Source: JAATFY01 sp049276515
GTDB taxonomy: Bacteria; Pseudomonadota; Alphaproteobacteria; UBA9219
Direction of reading: 5' to 3'
Assembly (NCBI GenBank): GCA_049276515.1
Contig: JBASWO010000088.1
Span: forward strand, 1 to 5,227
DNA length: 5,227 bases
Part shown: positions 1 through 4,927 of the stretch, one piece after another
Numbering within the stretch: the stretch's first letter is position 1
Layout of the letters: each line of letters starts with the position of its first letter
Program-made: the position numbers and the translations under genes
Notes under the pieces: model-generated
The model's database searches: none
Told to the model about the DNA's origin: nothing
Seen by the model: only the letters and a program-made list of their open reading frames with translations

Positions 1-28
1 CAGCTGGATAGAGCATCAGTTTCCTAAA
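1..28 (+). pseudogene. tRNA-Arg(CCU)-like 5' half, cut by the left edge and broken after the anticodon loop
   Basis: Seen: bases 2-10 (AGCTGGATA) match a canonical bacterial tRNA D-loop and 11-14 (GAGC) the 3' side of the D-stem. Base 15 is the linking A, 16-20 (TCAGT) the 5' anticodon stem, and 21-27 (TTCCTAA) a seven-base loop with anticodon CCT. An intact gene should continue with about ACTGA to close the stem. Instead 28-32 read ATAGT, giving only two Watson-Crick pairs and one wobble. No variable loop or T-arm (GTTCRA with a stem) follows at the right distance. The first 12 or so bases and any acceptor stem lie outside the window. Inference: a tRNA gene interrupted or truncated at its anticodon loop, a known target of tyrosine-recombinase elements. 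Arg(CCU) tRNA can be dispensable where a UCU-anticodon tRNA also reads AGG. A chance match is possible but unlikely over this length. Confidence 0.55.
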
Positions 29-37
29 TAGTGCAAT

Positions 38-60
38 TATTGAAAAGGCATCTTTCAATA
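38..60. repeat. 8-bp perfect hairpin, 7-base loop
   Basis: TATTGAAA at 38-45 is the exact reverse complement of TTTCAATA at 53-60, separated by seven bases. The stem has only two G-C pairs and is not followed by a T-run on either strand, so it is a poor intrinsic terminator. It begins ten bases after the tRNA similarity ends. It could be a recombinase or protein binding site, or chance in AT-rich DNA. Confidence 0.35.
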
Positions 61-95
61 TTCTGAATTTCTGCTACAGTAATTTTACTACGAAG

Positions 96-123
96 GTCTA
101 CGGTTCAATTTTTTTTCGTAGAC
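96..123. repeat. 7-bp perfect inverted repeat around an oligo-T loop
   Basis: GTCTACG at 96-102 and CGTAGAC at 117-123 are exact reverse complements. The 14-base spacer contains eight consecutive T residues at 109-116. As RNA from the plus strand this makes a stem with a U-rich loop; from the minus strand, an A-rich loop. No T-run follows either arm, which argues against a classical terminator. The arms are mixed in composition, so they are less likely to be chance than the AT-only repeats nearby. Confidence 0.45.
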
Positions 124-133
124 ATAAATGGCG

Positions 134-179
134 TGGGGTAACATACTGGGGTAACAGTATTTTTCGAACTCCAGTTATG
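134..179. repeat. Tandem GGGGTAACA repeat with nested inverted repeats, possible integrase arm-type site
   Basis: Seen: TGGGGTAACA occurs twice (134-143 and 147-156) within two head-to-tail 13-bp units (134-146, 147-159) identical at their first ten bases. Overlapping them, ATACTG (143-148) pairs with CAGTAT (155-160) around six bases. CATACTGG (142-149) also pairs with CCAGTTATG (171-179) apart from one bulged base, so two alternative hairpins are possible. Inference: short GGGGTAACA-type direct repeats beside a tRNA resemble my recollection of arm-type binding sites next to P4-like tyrosine integrases. That resemblance is from memory and unconfirmed, and no integrase gene lies in the window. 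Confidence 0.45.
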
Positions 180-272
180 CTTTACTACCAATGCTAATAG
201 TGATTAATTAAGTTCTTATCGGCAGCACCATTTTCCTCATTTTTTGCAAATCCTTATATCGCCTTTATGTTA

Positions 273-299
273 AGTGGCACACTTTGACAATGTGACACT
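273..299. promoter_or_regulatory. Imperfect palindrome over a TTGACA word upstream of the RcnB-like gene
   Basis: AGTGGCACA at 273-281 and TGTGACACT at 291-299 are inverted repeats matching at eight of nine positions, with a nine-base centre containing most of a perfect sigma70-type -35 hexamer, TTGACA (284-289). The dyad ends 24 bases before the start codon at 324. A regulator dimer could bind here and block or recruit polymerase. No good -10 hexamer stands at 16-18 bases from TTGACA (the region reads around ATGGGT), so the -35 assignment is weak and the dyad may instead lie downstream of an earlier promoter. Confidence 0.3.
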
Positions 300-323
300 C
301 TTTAGGATGGGTCGGTAAGCAAA

Positions 324-791
324 ATGAAAAAAAATCTCACGCCAGCATTTTTAATTGTCGCAATGTTACTTTTGACGTCGTCGGCATCCTGGGCAAAAAA
401 AGAGGGCCATGGACATGGCCAAGACAAAGTCCACAACCACAACATAGATCAAGCTGCTGATGTTAATGTGAGCATCAACATTGGATCAACTGACAGGAAA
501 ATTATTCGTCAGTATATTGTTGATGATTATCGCAGCAATTGTCCACCAGGTTTAGCTAAAAAGCATAATGGCTGCATGCCTCCCGGACAGGCTAAAAAAC
601 GCTATCATGTTGGACACGTACTCCCTCAAGATGTCGTTTGGGAGCCCATACCTCAACCGCTGCTCGTTAAGCTACGCCCAGCACCTGTTGGGTATAGATA
701 TGTGCGCGTTGATACAGATGTGCTTCTTATCGCAGAAGCATCTCATAAAGTCATTGATGCAATAACCTTGCTATCAGCTGTAGGCAATTAA
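324..791 (+). CDS. RcnB-like periplasmic protein, His-rich
   Basis: A 155-residue exported protein. Residues 1-24 form a Sec signal peptide: MKK, a hydrophobic core, and ASWA before the likely cleavage site. A short His-rich stretch follows (H29, H31, H37, H39). Next come two related segments, CPPGLAKK (73-80) and CMPPGQAKK (84-92), of the kind seen in RcnB-family and similar small periplasmic proteins. The C-terminal part (about 95-150) has the pattern GYRYVRVDTDVLLI followed by a predicted helix near VIDAI, typical of the RcnB domain. In E. coli RcnB works in the periplasm with the RcnA pump in Ni/Co homeostasis; many homologues have no tested role. The His cluster suggests metal binding, which is inference. 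The ATG is preceded by AGGATGG at 304-310, a rather distant ribosome site, and by the palindrome at 273-299. It converges on the next gene with nine bases between stops. The family call is fairly sure, the metal unknown. Confidence 0.75.
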   Translation: MKKNLTPAFLIVAMLLLTSSASWAKKEGHGHGQDKVHNHNIDQAADVNVSINIGSTDRKIIRQYIVDDYRSNCPPGLAKKHNGCMPPGQAKKRYHVGHVLPQDVVWEPIPQPLLVKLRPAPVGYRYVRVDTDVLLIAEASHKVIDAITLLSAVGN

Positions 792-800
792 CTTTAGTCA

Positions 801-1853
801 TCACTTACAAATATCGAGCACAAACGGCTTGCTAGCATTGACAGCAACCTTGCAGCCATCAGGAGATACGGCTCCACCAAACGCAGATCCATTCCAGATT
901 TTTGTTGTCTGTCCTTTATCGTTCGTCAAATAAATACCTTTTACTGGAGCATCGCGCTTACCAAACATTCGCAACAACCCCTTTTGGGTTGGAAGATAAA
1001 TGGGATCGTACTTGTCTAAAAGAGCACCAGGCGCGCAAATCTGTTCGACACGGTTTTGCTTCGCATCAAACCACCAGGCCGTCTGACAATTCCCATTCTG
1101 CGGATTTATTTTAGACTGCGCCCGAACTGTTAAAAAATAAGCTTTCCGAAAATCGTGATAACGTACAGATCCGATATTTAAACCTGGCGCAGCTACTGGC
1201 AATTCAATAGCCTCGCCAGACATTTTATAATGAATGGCCTTCATTACTGGATGTTTTGGGTTCTTGCTGTCGGGTTGAGTCTTAAAGGCTATAGCGCCAT
1301 CTCCAGGCCTTAGCCCTCCCCATAAATCCGCGGAATAGAGAGCTGCGAATTCTTTAGATGTAAGCCATGAACAATCAAAAAGATTGAACTTCTCAGGAGA
1401 AGTAAATCGTGAGGCGCTATGCTCAGATATAAGAGCGCTTATGTAAGGGCCCCTCACATAAGCAGCAGACAAATCACCCGTCTCGTAGGTCTTATTACCA
1501 GAAGCTGTATAATGCACCATCTTTAAACTAAATTTTCCACTCCCCAGACTCTGACGCGAAAGAGTATAGGCAATCACATTGTTGGCAGCACACCAAGGAC
1601 CCACGAAATTGACGAAGAATGTAGTGGCTTTGGTCTTAAAGCTCCACATACTCAAATCATCATGTGCACGCTTTGTCTTTTGATCAAAATTTCTCTTTTG
1701 AAAAACTAAATCATCATTATTAAGCCAGACCATTTCGGTTCCCACCGTGCCCTTCACTAAGGGATAGGCAGGGTGAGCCTCAAAAGGCAAATCTTTAGCA
1801 TGAACAGATGTGGATACAAAAAGTGCTACAAGCACAACAAAAAGCTTACTCAT
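801..1853 (-). CDS. Exported protein of unknown function, possibly beta-rich
   Basis: I do not recognise this 350-residue protein. Residues 1-19 are a clear signal peptide ending SVHA before KD, so the mature protein is periplasmic or secreted. It has no further membrane segment. The mature part has six cysteines (88, 161, 256, 273, 334, 349), an even number that fits disulfide formation outside the cytoplasm. The sequence alternates short hydrophobic strands with polar turns. Near the end it carries SPDGCKVAV (330-338), similar to the SPDG strand-turn signature of TolB/WD40-like beta-propeller blades, and YLTNDKGQTTKIW (308-320) would fit a preceding blade strand. A propeller fold is therefore a guess from one motif. 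The ATG is supported by AAGGA six bases upstream. The gene lies 73 bp downstream of the 509-residue exported protein on the same strand and may be co-transcribed, though the gap could hold its own promoter. Confidence 0.7.
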   Translation of the reverse strand: MSKLFVVLVALFVSTSVHAKDLPFEAHPAYPLVKGTVGTEMVWLNNDDLVFQKRNFDQKTKRAHDDLSMWSFKTKATTFFVNFVGPWCAANNVIAYTLSRQSLGSGKFSLKMVHYTASGNKTYETGDLSAAYVRGPYISALISEHSASRFTSPEKFNLFDCSWLTSKEFAALYSADLWGGLRPGDGAIAFKTQPDSKNPKHPVMKAIHYKMSGEAIELPVAAPGLNIGSVRYHDFRKAYFLTVRAQSKINPQNGNCQTAWWFDAKQNRVEQICAPGALLDKYDPIYLPTQKGLLRMFGKRDAPVKGIYLTNDKGQTTKIWNGSAFGGAVSPDGCKVAVNASKPFVLDICK

Positions 1854-1926
1854 TCCCCGTCCTTATCCAGACTAGAAGATAAAGGTTATGACACGCAGCT
1901 TATAAATGTGAAAAGCTAAAACTCTG

Positions 1927-3456
1927 TTAGCATTGACCTGAGATGACGCAAGCAATCCCTGAGCCAACCATATCTTCGGGATGTGTCCCATCATAGGCTA
2001 TACCGGTAAAGGTCTCATTCGTATCCTGATTATAGTAATGATACTCACAACCTTCGGGCGAATAACACTCCACTACGCCTGTCTCAAGGTTGAAGCTACC
2101 ACCTACCAGTACACCAGCCACACCTAAAAGATCTGGAGTTGGGGGATTATCATCTGGTGGTGGATTATTCGTCGGCAGATCATCGCCTGGTGGATTATAT
2201 GTTATCACCTCAGTAGGAGGATTATTTGGTGGATATGAGCAGCACGCAATCCCACCACCTGTTTCGGGTGTTACAGTTGGCTCATCTGGCATAACAACAG
2301 TCGGCTCATCTGGTGTGACAAGAATGATGTCCGGAACTTCAAGCCCACCAGGACCTTCTGGATCAACGAGAACAATCGGACTTTCCGCTTCATAGCAAGA
2401 AAGCGGGTTGACTACGCAAGGATCAATTTCCGCAACCACACAAGATGATGGATCGATGAGGCAAGGATCAATCTCCATGCAAGAGAAGGGATCAGCTTCG
2501 CAAGGATCGACAGCCGCTACCCCACCCGTTGAGCAATTCGCAATGCGTGATGGCAGTGTACCGCTGGTTATACAAGTCCAAGTCCAAGGACTAGCTCCCG
2601 TAAAACCTGAAAAGGAACCCGCATTGCAAAGGCCAGTTGTTGGAGCTACAGCAGCGGCTGATCCGCTTGCCGTACCGCAAGCGGCTGGCGTTGCTGTATA
2701 AACTGTAGAAATAGGCGGTCCCCAGCTGCTAGCACTTATTTCAGAATCAAGACCCGGGAATGTTGCAGTCGCTGTTTCAGTCCAAGGCGCTCCAGGAGCT
2801 GGTGGCGTGCAGGTAAATGTTTGTGACGGTGTTTGCGTCCATGTCGGAGCACCGATACAGCCGCCCGTACCGTTTGGTGTACATGAATGGTAGTTAGGTT
2901 GAGTAACGGAAGCAGGCGTAGGTGCACTAGCCCCAACGCAATTAACGCTTGCGGTTGCCGTTAGCCCAGCCTGGGGTTTTGAACAATGCGCAAGGTTTAA
3001 TGAATTTGCGCTTGGCCCATTTGTATAAAAGCTCTGCCATTCCTGCGCTGTTTTAAAGGGAACGAAAACGGATCTTGTCGCAGATCCCGAGGATGTGTTG
3101 TTCACATAACGGCAATGTCCCCATACATCGATGGCACCCACAGCATTGCCAGGATCACTGCGCACGCCATGATAAGTTGATGTATTTTCAACTGCAGCAC
3201 CGCGCACAACGCTGCAGGCATAAGCACCACCTGTAATATTACATTCATTCGGACCGAGAGAAGAAGGTGAAACGCCAGCAACTTCGCCGCCCGCACCCGC
3301 TACTTCTAAAGGAGGCTGATCATTTAGAAGATATGGATTAGATACACCCGGCGTCTCATGGTTTGCGAGTGATCCTGATTCCTCATTAGCCAAGCAAGGA
3401 TTGCTGATAATGGCCAACAAGCCCATCAATACATAAAAGCTTTTAGATGCTTTCAT
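1927..3456 (-). CDS. Large exported Cys/Pro-rich mosaic protein with DPC repeats
   Basis: A 509-residue protein with a signal peptide (1-23, cleavage after CLA). C21 lies in SNPC, which is not a lipobox. The mature chain has 24 cysteines. By region: about 70-160 contains NNTSSGSATRSVFVPFKTAQEW; stated in parts, a NNTSSG turn, then VFVPFK, then a QEWQSF helix. Residues 160-255 are Thr/Pro-rich low complexity. Residues 260-308 run CGTASG, then TTGLCNAG, then PWTWTC, then NCS, matching a Cys/Trp repeat I recall from exported proteins with CGSANG and WTC motifs, here in one copy. Residues 317-354 hold three DPCxx[DN]PxSC units. Residues 360-441 are rich in DEPTV and NPP repeats. The last 60 residues have four cysteines and the chain ends in Cys. 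It may be a surface or pilus-tip-like protein, but no adhesin domain is recognised. The start has only a weak GGCGG ribosome site. Confidence 0.75.
   Translation of the reverse strand: MKASKSFYVLMGLLAIISNPCLANEESGSLANHETPGVSNPYLLNDQPPLEVAGAGGEVAGVSPSSLGPNECNITGGAYACSVVRGAAVENTSTYHGVRSDPGNAVGAIDVWGHCRYVNNTSSGSATRSVFVPFKTAQEWQSFYTNGPSANSLNLAHCSKPQAGLTATASVNCVGASAPTPASVTQPNYHSCTPNGTGGCIGAPTWTQTPSQTFTCTPPAPGAPWTETATATFPGLDSEISASSWGPPISTVYTATPAACGTASGSAAAVAPTTGLCNAGSFSGFTGASPWTWTCITSGTLPSRIANCSTGGVAAVDPCEADPFSCMEIDPCLIDPSSCVVAEIDPCVVNPLSCYEAESPIVLVDPEGPGGLEVPDIILVTPDEPTVVMPDEPTVTPETGGGIACCSYPPNNPPTEVITYNPPGDDLPTNNPPPDDNPPTPDLLGVAGVLVGGSFNLETGVVECYSPEGCEYHYYNQDTNETFTGIAYDGTHPEDMVGSGIACVISGQC
2141..2225 (-). 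repeat. Four GGNGGATTAT decamers encoding NPP repeats
   Basis: On the plus strand the decamer GGNGGATTAT recurs at 2141-2150, 2159-2168, 2189-2198 and 2216-2225. On the coding strand these give the Asn-Pro-Pro and neighbouring residues of the proline-rich region (about residues 411-439) of the 509-residue protein. Spacing is irregular (18, 30 and 27 bases between starts) but in frame, so copies could be gained or lost without breaking the gene. Confidence 0.6.
2395..2508 (-). repeat. Three DPCxx[DN]PxSC units within the exported mosaic gene
   Basis: The coding strand holds three ten-residue units, DPCEADPFSC, DPCLIDPSSC and DPCVVNPLSC, at residues 317-326, 330-339 and 345-354. The nucleotide word GCAAGGATC on the plus strand marks each unit start (2500-2508, 2461-2469, 2416-2424), with spacings of 39 and 45 bases. 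Both spacings are multiples of three. Each unit has two cysteines six residues apart, which suggests a small disulfide-linked loop per unit, though metal binding is also conceivable. Confidence 0.7.
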
Positions 3457-3538
3457 TTGCCGCCAATTGCTCTCTTTTAGATCCCGCTCCTGAATATACG
3501 CATACGGTACTAATGGGTTGTTAAATAAAGCATTTTAT

Positions 3539-3550
3539 GGATATTTATCC
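3539..3550. promoter_or_regulatory. Short palindrome in the divergent intergenic region
   Basis: GGATA (3539-3543) and TATCC (3546-3550) are perfect inverted repeats around TT. They overlap a possible -10 word TATTTA (3542-3547) standing 18 bases after TTGTTA (3518-3523). This would drive the DUF983 gene to the right with a leader of roughly 90 bases. The 189-bp gap between divergent genes must hold promoters for both, but this particular placement is weak. The dyad is too short to be safe from chance. Confidence 0.2.
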
Positions 3551-3645
3551 TAAATCACCCGAGAAATGCTCAAAGTCCAATAACCTCAACAAAATTCATT
3601 CGTTATTTTATGGCTATCAAAGCGTTAGATAACTAAAAGGAAGAA

Positions 3646-4026
3646 ATGAGTTCAAAAATCAGTCTTTCCTCCGTTTTAGGACGTGCCTTACGAGAACGCT
3701 GCCCACACTGCGGTCAAGGCAGAATGTTTACCTCATACTTACGGATTGTATCTGCCTGCAGTGTTTGTGGCGAAAAATTTGGCCATATTCGTGCGGATGA
3801 TGGTCCTGCTTGGATTACCATTTTGTTGACTGGCCATATCATCGTGCCACTTCTCGTTCATATACAAAGTCGCGTGGAATGGCCTATGTGGCAATCGATG
3901 CTGATATGGATTACGGCGACAACTTTGCTCGCACTTGCACTTCTGCCACGCTCAAAATCTGTTTTTGTTTCCATTATTTGGTATACAAAAAGCCCAGGCT
4001 CTGAAAATAGACCTACTTCGCTATAG
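3646..4026 (+). CDS. DUF983 family membrane protein with N-terminal zinc finger
   Basis: A 126-residue protein with the standard DUF983 layout. A short N-terminus leads to two CxxC pairs, CPHC at 19-22 and CSVC at 38-41, likely to bind one zinc ion. The conserved segment HIRADDGPAWITI (47-59) follows, then two hydrophobic helices at about 56-73 and 83-100, then LPRSKSVFVSIIWYTK (100-115), which matches the family's usual end. The family is common in alphaproteobacteria, where members are often found near cytochrome oxidase assembly genes; its biochemical role is not established and no oxidase gene is visible here. The ATG has a good ribosome site, AAGGAAG, just upstream at 3637-3643. Its last 14 bases overlap the end of the convergent fieF-like gene. 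Length and motifs show an intact gene. Confidence 0.85.
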   Translation: MSSKISLSSVLGRALRERCPHCGQGRMFTSYLRIVSACSVCGEKFGHIRADDGPAWITILLTGHIIVPLLVHIQSRVEWPMWQSMLIWITATTLLALALLPRSKSVFVSIIWYTKSPGSENRPTSL

Positions 4027-4927
4027 CATTCTCGGCAATTTTTTGATCCAACCTTGTCTCGACTAGACCTTCTGGATCTTGATGAGTTTGCACATCAGCA
4101 TTTGGATACTCATGGCGAATAGCCTTTATAACGGCCTCATTGACTTGACTGGCCATACGTAAAGTCATTTCCGGATCAAGCTCTAAATGGAATTCAATAA
4201 AAATACGCTCACCATCTGTGCGTGTTCGCAAATCATGCATACCCCTGACATGCATTTGCGCCATAGCAATAACCTTTATTTTCTCACGCTCATCATCAGA
4301 TAACTCTTTATCCATCAAAACATTCAAAGCCTCTTTAGCAATGCCAAAAGCGCCATAACACATACCTCCTGCAATGATGATGGCAAAAACAGGATCAATC
4401 CAAGTCGCATCCGTTAATTGCGTGACACCAAAAGCAACAATGACAGCCGCATTGACAGCTAAGTCGCTTGTGTAATGCAAACGGTCAGCACCTATAGCCA
4501 TACTTCCTGTATGACGAATGACGTAACGTTGATAGGCGATCAGCCCCATCGTCATGAAGATGGCTAACAGCATAGTAAAATAACCAACCACCTCATGCTG
4601 AATGTCCCGTGGATGATAAAAACGGTTGAGCGCCTCGTAACCCAGCAATACGGATGAGCCAAATATAAATGCTGCTTGCACCAAAGCGGCCAAAGGCTCA
4701 GCCTTACCATGGCCATAACGATGATCATGATCAGGCGGATGCAAAGCCGTCGCAACACCGTAACCAGTTGTGAGCGAGGCTAGAAGATCAACCGTTGAAT
4801 CCAAAAGCGATGACAACATCGCAACGGAATCAGTCATAAAATAAGCGCCAAGCTTTATTGCAATCAACGTAACAGCCACCCCAATGCTGGCGTAGGTCGC
4901 GCGGCGCCGTAATTGCTCTTTGTCCAT
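4013..4927 (-). CDS. fieF: Cation diffusion facilitator, FieF/YiiP type
   Basis: A 304-residue inner-membrane antiporter exporting Fe2+/Zn2+-like cations in exchange for protons, close in length to E. coli FieF (300). With the ATG at 4927 as residue 1, the transport site is D43, D47, H151 and D155 (DSTVD and HYTSD). The second site is D66, H69 and H73 in HDHRYGHGKAE. The cytoplasmic C-terminal domain keeps H231, H247, H282 and D284 (HDLRTR, FHLEL, THQDPEG). All match YiiP/FieF sites with a shift of one or two residues. Six membrane helices fit within 12-200. The frame extends nine codons upstream to a TTG at 4954, but the ATG fits better: it overlaps the pdxH stop (TAATG) and has AGGAAAGG 11 bases upstream. 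Metal preference cannot be fixed from sequence, although the Asp-containing first site favours Fe/Zn/Cd-type handling over Mn-type. Confidence 0.93.
   Translation of the reverse strand: MDKEQLRRRATYASIGVAVTLIAIKLGAYFMTDSVAMLSSLLDSTVDLLASLTTGYGVATALHPPDHDHRYGHGKAEPLAALVQAAFIFGSSVLLGYEALNRFYHPRDIQHEVVGYFTMLLAIFMTMGLIAYQRYVIRHTGSMAIGADRLHYTSDLAVNAAVIVAFGVTQLTDATWIDPVFAIIIAGGMCYGAFGIAKEALNVLMDKELSDDEREKIKVIAMAQMHVRGMHDLRTRTDGERIFIEFHLELDPEMTLRMASQVNEAVIKAIRHEYPNADVQTHQDPEGLVETRLDQKIAENAIAK

Larger units (their letters stand above)
29..323. other. AT-rich non-coding interval with dense repeats
   Basis: No reading frame with a credible start or protein-like composition is visible on either strand. 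The interval is visibly more AT-rich than the genes around it. It holds a hairpin at 38-60, a 7-bp inverted repeat at 96-123, a 13-bp tandem repeat at 134-159 with nested inverted repeats, and an imperfect palindrome just before the gene at 324. Between about 180 and 270 I see only AT-rich sequence with weak promoter-like words, for example TTGCAA at 244-249 and TATGTT at 266-271, 16 bases apart. The interval lies between a broken tRNA and an accessory-looking gene, so it may be the remnant of an element end plus the promoter region of the gene at 324. Confidence 0.6.

Noticed and set aside
158..190. T-arm-like TTCGAAC at 163-169 followed by ACCA at 187-190
   Set aside because: The five bases before it (TATTT) do not pair with those after it (TCCAG), and the spacing to ACCA is too long for a tRNA 3' end.
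1..323. Group I intron in the anticodon loop of tRNA-Arg(CCU), as known in Agrobacterium
   Set aside because: No 3' exon with a closing anticodon stem and T-arm was found downstream within a plausible intron length, and I could not identify the conserved core pairings.
1890..1918. AGCTT/AAGCT inverted repeat between the two exported genes as a terminator
   Set aside because: Only five pairs around a ten-base loop, with no T-run downstream on the minus strand.
2090..2701. Two plus-strand open frames opposite the 509-residue gene
   Set aside because: Their Gly/Ser/Pro-rich translations are the antisense of repetitive proline-rich coding sequence, with no signal peptide or good ribosome site. 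The minus-strand frame has a signal peptide and spans the whole region.
3454..3456. Lipoprotein signal for the 509-residue protein because of C21
   Set aside because: The residues before the Cys are Ser-Asn-Pro, which does not fit a lipobox; cleavage after A23 by signal peptidase I fits better.
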